DNA of 64,000 nt from Xestospongia muta. Taxonomy: Eukaryota; Porifera; Demospongiae; Haplosclerida; Petrosiidae. This document shows positions 37,861 through 48,600 of this stretch, one piece after another. The DNA is taken from contig OY848917.1 of the NCBI GenBank assembly GCA_963693285.1, positions 33,925,245-33,989,244 on the forward strand. Direction: 5' to 3'. A model generated the notes under the pieces. That model was not told the origin of the DNA. It ran no database searches and was given only the letters and a program-made list of their open reading frames with translations. Made by a program: the position numbers and the translations under genes. How positions within the stretch are numbered: position 1 is the stretch's first letter; every line of letters starts with the position of its first letter.

Positions 37861-37910
37861 CAGTGGCGTATCCAAGGTAGGGCATGGTAGGGCATTTACC
37901 CTACCAACTG
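37861..37910. repeat. hAT-like terminus with subterminal hairpin
   Basis: CAGTGGCGTATCCAAGG starts here, matching the 'CAGTGGCGTA.CCA' type of hAT end. It is followed by GGTAGGGCAT...GGTAGGGCAT and CCCTACC, which can fold back. It directly abuts the Harbinger coding end. The opposite terminus was not found, so only this end is called. The DNA from here to 38437 shows no recognisable gene. Confidence 0.4.
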
Positions 37911-38437
37911 CTGCTGACTCAGTTAATTCAGTTTTGGTTACAGACTTACAATGTTGCCATCTTTTATCTCCTATCTCCTATGATAATTTTTGTAGTACAA
38001 ATCACACACTTAAGCTGTCTTTGACCTTCTGGAAAGATAAAAGAGAAGCAAACTGAACTCTACAGTTCAATCTATTGACATTTTGAGACCACACCTTTAT
38101 AATAATAAAATTAATTATTACTAATTATATTATCTGTTTACAATCATACACGTGAATAAGGATAGCAAAGAAGAAACAGAGTAGTCTCTGTGATTTTTTT
38201 AGTAAAAGAGATAAATGAATCCCCGAATTGACTGAGGAGGAGGATGAATCCAATATGAATAATAGAAATCTAGATTTATACAAATGTCATCATGATCATG
38301 AGGCCAGTATGGTGAATGCTTCTATTGGGATAGCAGGAGCCAAGGGAATCATAGCACATTCCAAGCCCAGTTTGTTGCATATTATGACAGTCAGATACAA
38401 AACCAAGAAAATGATGACTCAGCAAATATTGAGCTAG

Positions 38438-38760
38438 CTGATGATGTCATCAAACGGTTAACCAATCAGACTTAATGTTCAATTGACTACTCAAATTGAT
38501 TGCATTTAATTTTCTTATGATATATATGACTCATTTTCTAGTATATAAACCTCTTAGCATTCACTAAGAGGGAGAAGTAGGCTAGCAGTGAATTAGTCAT
38601 CTCTAGGAAACAGGCTAAATTTAGGAAAGAACAAAGTGCCATTTGCAACTCATAGTAAACTAATATTTTATACTGTGATAGTATTTATTCAAATACATAT
38701 TTAACCTAAGTGTATGTGAAATTCGTTTGCAGGAATTTTTTTTGTTACAATTAAACCTCA
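38438..38760 (+). repeat. Possible long terminal repeat of a retrotransposon
   Basis: The segment starts TGATGATGTCATC and ends CCTCA. It contains a TATA-like TATATAAACC at about 38540. Just downstream is TGGTGGCTTGGGTGGGATAC, similar to the primer-binding region of the gypsy element at 48817-52809. No second copy is in the window, so this is uncertain. Confidence 0.3.
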
Positions 38761-38797
38761 TGGGTACATTTTATGGTGGCTTGGGTGGGATACTTCA

Positions 38798-39661
38798 CAT
38801 AGGCGGCTGCGGAACTGCAACTCCACCCGGGCAAGAAAAGGGGTGTGGTCAACATTGGGGTGTGGTTAAGTTTATTTATTAATATTATTAATGTAAAAGT
38901 AGTCTACTGTTTTTATGAGTCTGTGAAAACTTTAAAACTAGTTCGTGAAGAATGTCCCAAAGTTTGCTAGACACATTTCTTTCGATGTGAAGTAGAGCCA
39001 AGTTACAGAGACATTCCTGCGTGACATCTATCAGCATTAACTCCAAAAAAACGGCAAGAAAAACAGAATACGCAATCTCTCTCTAATGAATTTTCGATCT
39101 ATGGAAATATCCGATACCATCTTGATTAGAAGGACCTTTTAACTGTCCCATACATCTTAGAAGGAAAGGTAATGGCTCAGGCTGAACTGGTCTGTCACTT
39201 TTATCCTTTGCTATATCCCTGGGAAGACTAGTAGAAGGAAGTGCACCAAGTGCTGTAGCAACTTCATTTGATGATCCACTCTCAATATGTTCAACTACAG
39301 GGGTAGATAAACTGAAATGAAGTCATAAAATCACAGCAATTTTAGACATGGAAGATGTACTGTATGATTTTTCATACTGTGTGACAGTGACCTTGTGATC
39401 CTGTGCATCAGTGCATGCTGTGCTTGAACCTTGATCATGCAACATGCAACATGCTGCAGGCTTGTTTGTACAAGTTATTCTTACTATCAGCATCTTCCTC
39501 TTGGGAATCTGTTATCCTCAGCCTTTTAGTATTGTAATAACAAACACTTATTATTATGTAAATTATGATGTAATAACATGTGTTCAGGGCATTATTTAGA
39601 ATTGCTTGGTCAAGTCAACCCGGTCATTGCCCATGTATGCCCGGGCCTGCAGCCGCCTATG
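38798..39661. mobile_element. Non-autonomous hAT-type element, 864 bp, exact 8-bp target duplication
   Basis: The ends are CATAGGCGGCTGC and its exact inverse (GCAGCCGCCTATG). The left end continues to CCACCCGGGC and the right end has a related GCCCGGGC. ATACTTCA lies directly before (38790-38797) and directly after (39662-39669), a perfect 8-bp duplication as expected for hAT. No transposase frame is present. It sits inside the possible LTR/gag remnant. Confidence 0.85.
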
Positions 39662-39669
39662 ATACTTCA

Positions 39670-40117
39670 GCAACAAATATGCTGAACGGATCCCACAAAA
39701 CAAAGTGAGCAGCAACATTCTACTGAACTGAATAACTAAGATGAATGGAGAACATGAAATGAATACCAAAAAAAAAATCTGAAGGATGACAACAAGTTAA
39801 CAGGCTCTCAGATAATTGCACAAGGAAATAGATGAAATCACAGCAAGAAATGAAACAACTTCATGAGAGACTAACATTACTGGAATTGCAGAATACAGAC
39901 CTTAGAGAGGCAAACATGATACAAGAGTGGAGGTGGATGAAGAAGATTTAGATGAGAACAACGAAGAGAAAGTCAAATCTAAGATACAGAAAACTACATT
40001 TACTCTGGAAGTTAATACGTGGTTCAAAAGATTTGAATTGTTGGCACAAATTTATAATCGGGGACCACAATCTAGACTTGGAGCGCTACTGAGTAAACTT
40101 TAATCTGCTCCTCTAAC
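39670..40117 (+). pseudogene. Possible gag-like remnant
   Basis: Short frames such as EVNTWFKRFELLAQIYN (about 40010-40060) after an acidic stretch (VEVDEEDLDENNEEKVKSK) look protein-derived and resemble the start of a retrotransposon gag. The piece ends at the hAT-like end at 40118. Together with 38438-38760 it could be the 5' part of one retrotransposon. Low confidence. Confidence 0.3.
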
Positions 40118-42273
40118 CAGTGTTCCCAACTGGTCAGATTTTGTCAGACTTTTCACATATACCTAAAGTCAGATTTTTTAAAATTACTTTAATGATAATT
40201 ACAAAATTAGTACACACCACAGAACAAAAGGAACAATCATTTGACACGACTAATAGCAGTGAAGCTAGTGATGAGTTGAGTGATGAGACAACTTCAACTA
40301 ATGATCCTGAAACTTAACTACAAATTACTTCTCCCACTAAAAGGAAGAGAATTGGATGTGCATATAATGATCCATGGAAGAAATCCTATCCATGGAGCAA
40401 ACCATATCCAGCAGGAGGTAAGCACTATGCTTGGTGCATGTATTGCTCTAAGTCTGTCAACATCAACGCTGGTAGTAACGAGTAAAAAGCATTCTTTGAC
40501 AAAAACACATAAAAGAAACAAAAAATCAATTCTTTCATCTACCTCACTCACTTCCTTAATAAATCAACATGATGTTGCATGAGGAGAGATTCTTGTTGCA
40601 ATGTTTATTGCTGAGCATCATGTAGCTATAAAAACTGTTGATCATTTCACAGAATTAATTAAAACCATATGTCATGGTTCTAAAATAGTGAGTAAAATGA
40701 GATTCCATAGAACCAAAGCAACCGGGTTGATCCAGGTTATTGCAAGTACATACAATCCTTGTTGATAAACAAAATTCATAATAATTTCTTCAGCATTGCT
40801 TTTGATGAAAATACCATTGTGAGCACTACCAAGATTATGGTAACTATGGTGAGATATTTTGATAAAGCCTGTGGTTCTGTGAATACTATTCTGTACAAGA
40901 TTGATGAAGTACCAATTGCTGATGCAGAGACTTTATTTAATATTCTTGACAGTAACCTTACCAATGATTCATTATCTTATAAGAAAATAGTGAGTGTAAT
41001 TACTGATGGAGCTAATGTAATGATAATGATAGGACTAAGAAAATCAGTTACATCACACGTAATAGAGAAACAACCAGCTATATTTTCTTTACATTGCCCA
41101 TACCATGTAAATGCTCTTATTTCATCTTATGGAGTAAAAAAGCTACCTAAGGATATTTAGCAACTTGTGCGTGATATTTTTTCTCATTTTAGTATGTCAC
41201 CCAAACGAGAGTTCCTGTTTACTGATAAACCACACGAGTTGCTACCTCCTACCCAAACTAGGTGGCTGAACTTGCAGCAAGTAGTTGACAGAACTTTAGA
41301 GCAATACCATTATGTCATACCTTAGATGTTGTGAGGAAGTGTTAGTTTCAATTATCAGAATTTGTTCTCAACTTGAAAATCATATCACAAAATAATACCT
41401 ACTCTTTTTATCTGAAGCTCTGCCAGTTTTCAATAGCTTTAACTAGTAATGGGCGATACCAGAAATTTCAATTTTGATATGATACCATATAGTTTGGGAA
41501 TGAGTATCATTGGGATCGATTGGGATCGAGTAGTGAATGAGTACTTTACAGTGCGCATGCGCAAAAAACACATGACAACTGTGACAATTGCTACTGTGTA
41601 ACTAAAGATAAGTTTTTATTGAGAAATAGCACAATGTCTACATTTTAGGTTTTATCCTGTTTCTCTCTCTGAATTGACCTCCCCTGCTTTAGGGGAGGAA
41701 ACTGAGCTCCATTGTTTCTCCACCACACAAGTGGCTCTTCTTTTCTTTCGAGATTTTTCTCCTCAAAATATCATCTAACTTCATAAACAAGTCTGTCCCA
41801 TTCATTCTGTGACAAGTAGCTTGTTTCTCATCAAAAGTGTCCCATAAACTCTGATTCCTTGTGGTTTTTGTGGTTGCTCAACTGAAGGTTCTTCATTTTC
41901 ATTTTGCAGTGCTATATCTCTTACTTACAACCTTACAAAAGCAGAATGGTCCACAAATGCAAGCTTTTTAAATCTAGTTTCTTGCAAAAACACATAAAAC
42001 ATCATCCAGTTTCTTGCACCAACTTGAATACTGAGGATATTTGCGAGACAAAGAAACAGACTCTTGTATAGTGATTTGTGCTGATGTAGATTTGGTCTTT
42101 TTAGAGGTAGTTTGCCTCTCAATAATACATTGCTCATACTCCTTGATGTGGCAAGAATGCAGGTGCTTCAGTAATTTCTTGGTGTAACTACTATGCTTCA
42201 CTTTAGCTTTGCATCCAGGAACTAGGCATACTGCATATTAACCATCTTTTCTAAAGTAATCCCAGGTAGCACT

Positions 42274-42431
42274 TGTTGTAATTCTACTAAGACCAAGTTT
42301 ATTAGTACAACATATATATTTAAAAGAACAATAACTCAACAACTGTAGACTGAACAAAACTGAATTTACATGACAATATATAGTGAACATTTATGTAAAC
42401 ATTACATCATAGGTTTATACAAGTTACCACA
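42274..42431 (-). repeat. 3' LTR of the gypsy element
   Basis: 158 bp, TG...CA ends on the coding strand. It is nearly identical to 46346-46502. Confidence 0.95.
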
Positions 42432-42539
42432 TTTCCCCTTTTTAAGTTCGAATTAGTTGAGCAAATGTTTCAGGCGGTTTTCGATTTCGATTTGATCTTC
42501 TAACTGGTGAACCCACTACTGGTGTTGGATTTTCAGGTG

Positions 42540-44089
42540 TCAATTGAGTAGGCACTGTTGGTTCCACACAATCCTCTTGAGCTTCTGAAACTCTACCTGA
42601 TTAGGTTGAGGTCTTTCTTGAGGTGTGGTATCTATTATTGACCAATCCTCTTGAGTTGATAATGTAGTTTGTGACTCTTCTGAAAATATTCTCCGAAGAT
42701 GGTCAACATGACGTTGTAAAGTCACGCCACTTTCAGTTGTAACTTCATACAATAAAGGTCCAGTTATTTTAGTTACCTTCACTGGTATCCACGTAGATCC
42801 ATGAAAATTCTTTGCAAACAATAGATCATCCAGTTTAAACTTTCGAGGTTCTTTGCCAGAGATGAGTGTCTCCTGTTTCTTCTCAACATGTAGTGCATCT
42901 AAACATGTTCTTATCGTCCTCCCCATTAGGAGTTGCGACGGGGAAAGTCCAGTAGTAGTCTGGGGTGTTACACTATACTGAAGTAAAAATCTAGATAAAC
43001 GTACATCAATTGGACCATCCATTTTAACAATTGTACTCTTGAAAGTTTGAACTGCCCTTTCAGCAAGTCCATTGGAGACGGGATGGTAAGGTGATGTGAA
43101 TATGTGTTTAATACCATTCTGAGTTGTGAATTGCTTGAATTCCTCTCTTCGAAAACCTGATCCGTTATCTGACACCAACTGTTCTGGTATGCCATGTGTG
43201 GCAAATAATGAACGAAGTTTAACAATGGTGCTCATGGCAGAAGTAGATTTCACTATTTCAACATCAATCCATTTGGAATGAGCATCTATGACCACTAAAA
43301 ACATTTTGCTTATGAAGGGACCAGCATGGTCGATATGTATCCGTGCCCAAGGTCTAGAGGGATACTCCCATGGGTGGAGAGGAGCTTTACTAGGAGACGG
43401 TCTATTCACTTGACACATATTACATCCTCTCACTCTCTTCACAATATCATTATCTATACCTGGCCACCAGACATATGAACGACTGAGGCTCTTCATTCGA
43501 CTGACTCCAGGGTGAGTGTCATGTAGTTGATTCAACACCAGTGACTGACCAGGTGGAGGTATGATTACTCGTGATCCCCATAAGACACACCTTTTGATGA
43601 TGCTGAGTTCATCTCGACGGTTAAAGTATGGCTTGAAATCTTCCTTGTCAACAATGTTTGGCCATCTGTGTAGCTCGAGATAAGATTGGATCCTTTTCTG
43701 TCCAATTCTTTATTTGGTTAGCAGTGACAATTACTTCTGAGAGTTGATGAATGAGTAGTTCCACTGATCCATCTTTACTTGACTCAGGTGTAGTCTCTGG
43801 TAAAGGGAGTCTACTGAGAGCATCAGCATTTGCTACTTTGGATCCTGGTCGATATTCAATCTCATATTCATAAGAACTGAGGAGTAGTGACCAACATTGA
43901 ATCCTTGATGCAGCCATCACTGGTATCAGATGGGTTTCACTGAATAAATATTTGAGTGGTTGGTGGTCTGAATATATTTTGAACTTTCTTTCTGATAAGT
44001 ATTGGTGTAGTTTCTTCACAGCAAAAATAATTGCTAGGCCTTCTTTCTCTAATTGCGAATACTTCTTCTCAGCTGGTGAGAGAGTTCTA
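42540..44089 (-). pseudogene. RNase H end and integrase (gypsy element 1)
   Basis: From 44089 the minus strand gives the continuation of RNase H (LSPAEKKYSQLEKEGLA), then 44019-43648 with FKIYSDHQPLKYLFSE and a tether with VANADALSRLPLPE. A break near 43600-43650 precedes the integrase frame 43538-42540. That frame has HDTHPGVSRMKSLSRSYVWW and CNMCQ (zinc-binding part), ARIHIDHAGPF and QLVSDNGSGFRREEF (catalytic Asp, Asp and Glu), then a C-terminal region with WIPVKVTKITGPLLYEV. All integrase catalytic residues appear present. Confidence 0.9.
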
Positions 44090-44740
44090 CTATCATTAAC
44101 ACACAGAAGGGTTTATTTCAGTTCGAACGACTTCCTTTTGGTATCTCTTCTGCCCCTGCCATTTTTCAATGAACAATTGAGAGTTTGTTGCAAGGATTAC
44201 CAGGAGTGGTTGCATATATTGATGACATTTTAGTAACTGGAAAAAGTCAACAGGAGCACCTTGAGAACCTGACAAGAGTACTGAATCGTTTAGAGGCTGG
44301 AGTAACATTGAAGAGACACAAATGTACATTCGCTGCACCGTCAGTTGAATACTTAGGTCACGTTATCGATCAGGAGGGTTTGCATCCATCAGAGGAGAAA
44401 GTCAGAGCAATTAAACAAGCCCCACGTCCTTGAATGTGACAGAATTAAAGTCGTTTTTAGGTTTGCTCAATTATTACTCTAAATTCTTGCCTCACTTATC
44501 TACTCTTTTGTCTCCACTGTATCAGTTACTTAGGAAAGATGTAAACTGGTCCTGGAAGAAGTTGCAAGAAGAGTCATTTAATAAAGCCAAGCAGTTGCTT
44601 CAATCATCCACACTCCTCATGCATTATGATTGTCAGAAGGAGATCATACTTTCATGTGACACTTCACAGTATGGTTTAGGAGCAGTTTTAGCTCATAAGA
44701 TGGACGATGGATCAGAGAAACCAATTGCATTCATTTCTAG
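44090..44740 (+). pseudogene. Inverted segment of pol: RT active site, thumb and start of RNase H
   Basis: This segment reads as pol on the plus strand while everything on both sides reads as pol on the minus strand. The frame 44185-44433 has [11 protein letters not shown] (RT YxDD motif) and [18 protein letters not shown]. The frame 44430-44765 has [20 protein letters not shown] and [18 protein letters not shown] (first RNase H Asp). One in-frame TGA is seen near 44169, and a one-base shift near 44431. The ends are CTA and TAG, so a 3-bp inverted match sits at the breakpoints. The pieces flanking it fit the two ends of the segment when it is flipped. Confidence 0.9.
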
Positions 44741-45251
44741 TAAACTTTTTGGAATCCTCTTCTAGTACAATTTGTTGATAAGCATGAGAAAGGTCTAGTT
44801 TAGAGAATACCTTTCCTCCCGAAAGAGCTGCAAATAGATCTTCCACTCGGGGAAGAGGATACTCTTCTAGTTTGGAGACTGCATTGACTGTCACCTTATA
44901 ATCTCCACAAATACGTATACTCCCATCTGACTTGACAACTGGTACGATTGGGGCAGCCCAATCGGAAAATTAAACTGGTGAGATAACTCCAGCTTTGAGT
45001 AGACGTTCTAGTTCTCTATCTACTTTGTCACGTAATGAGTAGGGGACTGGTCGAGGTTTAAAATAACGAGGTTGAGCATTGCTGGGGACACAGATTTTGG
45101 CTTCCATACCCTTCAACTTCCCCAGTTCGGATCGGAAAAGACGAGAATGTTTCTCAATGACTTCATCCAATGGTGAGTTGATACAAAAGCTTTTGATAAT
45201 CTGCCAGTCAAGTTTGATTCTTTTCAGCCAATTACGACCGAACAAACTCAC
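44741..45251 (-). pseudogene. Reverse transcriptase, N-terminal part (gypsy element 1)
   Basis: The frame 45251-44970 holds GRNWLKRIKLDWQIIKSF and YSLRDKVDRELERLLKAGVI. The frame 44894-44712 holds KLEEYPLPRVEDLFAALSGG and FSKLDLSHAYQQI, RT motif A with its catalytic Asp. The coding strand then stops abruptly at 44741, where a 651-bp piece in the opposite orientation begins. Confidence 0.85.
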
Positions 45252-45346
45252 CCCTTTGCCCTTAATTACAAAAATTGGAAGTGTAACAGTTTGTGTCTGG
45301 TATTAAACCTTGACGTTTGCCTTGACATTTGCACTTCCCAGAACTT

Positions 45347-46320
45347 CTAACGAGTGAGAGATGCATTACTAGGGCCGAGCTGAACTGAGGAGGACAGTAC
45401 TGAGTTGAATGTGTCTTTACTAATGACAGAGACTGAAGCACCAGTGTCCAACTCCATGTCTAACTTGTGACCATTTACTTCCACGGCTAGCTTGATTGGG
45501 TCAGACTTAGAGGAAAAAGAATAAATCATTAATAAATTATTAGATTTTTCTGGAGTGAGTTCTTCCGGAGGTGATGACTCCTCCTTGTTTACAGAGTGCA
45601 GACCCCTTGCTGGTCTTCCTTTGAACTTCTGAGACTTTGTGGTAGGGCTCTGACACACCTTAGAGATGTGGCCAGTCTTGCCGCAATTGTGACATTTTTC
45701 TTTGATGAACCGGCACGCCCACGTCACGTGCGGACCACCACAACGAAAACATACAATGGTGGACGACCTCGGGTTAAACGTATTTTGTCGTCTTGTAGTT
45801 CGATGGACTTCTTCTTTCTTAGTTTCTTGCTGCATTAAGTGAGCATGCTTCTTGGCACCTTCTAATCTTGTAATTATCTCAACTGATCGATCGAAGGTAA
45901 GATTATCTTCCTCCGTAAGTAGACGACTTCTGATATATTCGTGCTGTAGACCACACACGAATTTGTCACGAAGAGTTTCATCTAATGATGCCTTCTTGAA
46001 GTTGCAGGGTGCTGCCAACTTACGTAAGTCTGCAACGAAATCTGCTATACTTTCTGACTCTTTCTGGTGTCGACAACCAAATTTGTACCGCTCAGCTATA
46101 ATCGAAGACTTGGGGTTGAAATGTTTCTGTAGTTCAGGTTTGAGTGTCCCGAGAGTCTCTTGCTCCGGTTTCTCGAAAATGTTTGCCAGAACTTCATACG
46201 AGTCGTAGCCTCTGGGATGTCATTGGCCTTCACGAATAGTTTGAAACGTTGCATGTATCTTGTAACACTGTACTTTGATGGGTCGAACAGTTCCAATAGT
46301 CCACTGATAAGCGCTGCCAT
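45347..46320 (-). pseudogene. Gag with two zinc knuckles, and aspartic protease (gypsy element 1)
   Basis: The start at 46320 gives MAALISGLLELFDPSKYSVT, a typical short gypsy gag start. A frameshift at about 46180-46200 moves the rest to the frame 46018-45347. That frame carries LRDKFVCGLQHEYIRSRLL (gag), two CCHC knuckles (CFRCGGPHVTWAC, CHNCGKTGHISKVC) and the protease active site DTGASVSVIS. Gag packages RNA; the protease cleaves the polyprotein. The protease motif is intact. Apart from the frameshift the copy looks young, in agreement with its LTRs. Confidence 0.85.
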
Positions 46321-46345
46321 CTCTTTTACCTCTTGTCGCCAAGTA

Positions 46346-46502
46346 TATTGTAATTCTACTAAGACCGAGTTTATTAGTACAACATATATATTTAAAGAAC
46401 AATAACTCAACAACTGTAGACTGAACAAAACTGAATTTACATGACAATATATAGTGAACATTTATGTAAACATTACATCATAGGTTTATACAAGTTACCA
46501 CA
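46346..46502 (-). repeat. 5' LTR of the gypsy element
   Basis: 157 bp. The inner end reads ACAATA where the 3' LTR has ACAACA. The next bases inside (TTGGCGACAAGAGG) are the likely primer-binding site. Confidence 0.95.
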
Positions 46503-46614
46503 GCACTTCTTGGTCTTTTGCTTGCCATTATTAATTTCAAAATACAAACTTAAAAAGTTAAAATTTACAATGACGACTGTAGAGTGCACGTGATAAAATT
46601 TTTAAATTTAAATT

Positions 46615-46647
46615 TATTAATAATAATAATAATAATAATTATTATTA
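46615..46647. repeat. (TAA)n microsatellite
   Basis: A run of TAATAA words turning into ATTATT lies inside the inner hAT element, to the right of the retrotransposon. Confidence 0.9.
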
Positions 46648-47339
46648 CTGTTCTGGGTGGAGACTTAATTATCACGTCAGTAAATAAGCGTGGCTTCAAT
46701 ACTCAATACCGTAACTTGGCATCGATACCAGATATCGGTTACCTGGTATCGAATACTTGAGTATCGTATTGTCCACCATTAGCTTTAACCTTTTAATGCA
46801 AGTTGGAGGGATTACTATATACCTCCTTTATGGTTAAATGCAAATGCTGTATCAAAAGATTTTGATGGCTTTTTTCAGATGTGATGTTGTAGTTCTAGTT
46901 TCTCAAGTCTCATTAAAGACCTTGAAGAATGTCTTAGTCAAAAAGGCAAATTTTTGAGGTTAGAACATTGCAACATTGGTATTAAGACTGAAGCTTACCT
47001 TCATGAGTTAGTTGAAGGTGAGGCAAATGAAGAAGAGAGAAAGTGTATCTGGGAGAGAAATCCAATGAGTTGGTGAGATCTGTGTGGAGAAGAGTGGTGA
47101 CTAGTGTTCATGTATATATTTGTTGCCGTGTAAAAACATTGAGTAGAAGAAGGAACATTGATGAGGCACTGTTTAAAAATGATACTTGTAGATTTACAAC
47201 GTCCCAATATAGTTGAAGACCATGGTTAGTTTTTCTATCCTGGATCCAAGGTAACTGCATTCATGATCTGTTCAATGTCATTGAGAAATATTGTAATTTA
47301 CTGAGATCTACATTATATTTTTCAAATGGTATACCCTCC

Positions 47340-48600
47340 CTAGCAGATGAACAATCATGAGGTCATTATTACCTCCTATTTAAGAATTAGCTAAAGCCAA
47401 GTTACTGGAAGCATTAATTGGAAGTTGTGCACTAACCACTGACTTCTAGACTTCTTCCAGTTCTGAGAGCTATGTGACAGTTACTTGCCACTTCCTTACA
47501 CCTACCTGGTACTTGAAGTCTCACATCTTCAGCCACATACCAGGTACAAATGGATCACACGACGGTGTCGAGCTTGAAAAGATGGCTAAAGAATTGGAAC
47601 ATCACTGACAAAATAAGCTGTGTTGTTACCAACAGTGCAGCAAACACGAAAGTTGCTATTTGCATCATTGGCATCAATACGACAAAGGCATGTAATATTG
47701 TATGTAATATTGTAAATTATTTTAAACAAAGTGTGAAAGTAAAAGATAAGCTTGAAGGGATACAGATGCAGACAAAGGAATTTTGATAAAACGTTGATAA
47801 GAGATGTAGTCACCAGGTGAAATTCCTCCTATTATATGTATGAGCGAATTGTTGAGATATACCAGGAGATTAATAGTGTCCTTTGCTTCATGTATCAAAG
47901 AGATTTGTGTCTTACACAATTTGAAATCAGTGCCACGAGGGATCCAATAACATTATTGGAGCCCTTTGAAGAAGCTACAAATGAGATGTCTGCTGAGAAG
48001 TATCTCTCAGTATCAAAAATAATTCCTCTTGCTCACTCACTCCGTGAATAATGGCTCGGTCTGATTCTACTAGGCCTTTAAAGCAGGATCAGCCTCAATG
48101 ACTAGGAGGTTCACCAATATCAAAACTAATATATATTAGCTGGCAGTACTCTTCTTGATCCTCGATTCAAGAAACTTGGTTTTGGAGATGTTACAGAATG
48201 CTCACAGGCTGATGAACAATGGAAGGCCAAAGTGGCCTCTACAATCACAGTTGATAACAGCTATCAAAACCTGTAGATACCAACAGACCAGACATAATGT
48301 TGTGGCCATTAATTCATGCCCATCCTCCACCATCTTAATAGTTACATTCCGGGCATATCTTAATAAGCCAAACCTTCCAAGAAAAGAGGATGCTTTGAGT
48401 TGGTGGATGGATAAACAAGCAAGCCTTTCTGCTTTTGCTCATCATGCCACTACATATCTTGCCATTCCTGCTACCTCTGTACCAGCAGAATGACTCTTTT
48501 CTAAAGCTGGGAAGCTCACTTCATTAAGAAGGAACAGAATTAAGTCCAAACTTGTGGACATGATGCTCTTCTTAAATAAAGAATAATGAACTGTACATTG
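47340..48600 (+). pseudogene. ZBED-type hAT transposase remnant
   Basis: Reading in shifting frames: LLEALIGSCALTTDFWTSSS (near 47405-47460) and ESYVTVTCHFLTPTWYLKSH lead into 47550-47786 (LKRWLKNWNITDKISCVVT, catalytic region). Then 47836-48051 follows (LLEPFEEATNEMSAEKYLSV), LAGSTLLDPRFKKLGFGD (near 48135-48190), and the dimerisation end DALSWWMDKQASL with YLAIPATSVPAE (48390-48490) and RLFSKAGKLTSLRRNRIKS in another phase. The order is that of ZBED1-like transposases. It follows the outer hAT element directly; no terminal repeats were found. Confidence 0.7.

Larger units (their letters stand above)
42274..46502 (-). mobile_element. Ty3/gypsy LTR retrotransposon, 4229 bp, GCACT target duplication
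   Basis: Minus-strand element. The 5' LTR is 46346-46502 and the 3' LTR 42274-42431. Both begin TGTGGTAACTTG and end ACAA(C/T)A. GCACT (plus strand) flanks both sides (42269-42273, 46503-46507). A polypurine tract AAAAAGGGGAAA lies directly before the 3' LTR. The LTRs differ by two substitutions and one single-base indel, so insertion was recent. Gag, protease, RT, RNase H and integrase are all present, but gag has a frameshift and part of pol is inverted. No envelope-like frame is seen. Confidence 0.95.
41650..46528 (-). pseudogene. BED-finger transposase N-terminus of the inner hAT, interrupted by an LTR retrotransposon
   Basis: The start codon at 46526-46528 gives MASKRPRS and part of the ninth codon before the retrotransposon begins. 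On the other side (from 42268 downwards) the frame continues TWDYFRKDG, a TAA stop, then AVCLVPGCKAKVKHSSYTKK and LLKHLHSCHIKEYEQ. That is a BED zinc finger with C..C and H....H ligands in place. The following 41650-42130 keeps only fragments (SSWCKKLDDVLCVFARN), and the catalytic core and dimerisation domain are absent. Confidence 0.75.
41444..46781 (-). mobile_element. Inner hAT element inserted in the outer hAT transposase, 8-bp target duplication
   Basis: Left end TAGTAATGGGCGATAC and right end (read inward TAATGGTGGACAATAC) are imperfect inverted repeats. GCTTTAAC occurs directly before (41436-41443) and directly after (46782-46789). Subtracting the retrotransposon inside it, the element is only about 1.1 kb, so it is internally deleted. 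Palindromic GATACC/GGTATC and ATCGAT words lie near both ends. Confidence 0.85.
40118..47340 (+). pseudogene. Outer hAT element and its transposase, split by a nested insertion
   Basis: The left end CAGTGTTCCCAACTGGTCAG is hAT-like. The finger region reads AYNDPWKKSYPWSK and HYAWCMYCSKSVNINAGSN near 40360-40480. The open part 40759-41160 has NFFSIAFDENTIVSTTKIMV, VSVITDGANVMIM (catalytic Asp region) and LHCPYHVNALISS. It continues with MSPKREFLFTD and LLPPTQTRWLNLQQVVDRTL up to 41330. The frame LLFLSEALPVFNSFN stops at 41443 and its continuation LLMQVGG with IYLLY resumes after 46789. The C-terminal part to about 47340 is heavily decayed, and the right end was not located. Confidence 0.7.

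Noticed and set aside
44185..44765. A second, independent plus-strand retrotransposon inserted in the gypsy element
   Set aside because: The segment supplies exactly the part of pol missing from the flanking minus-strand frames and has no LTRs of its own, so inversion explains it better.
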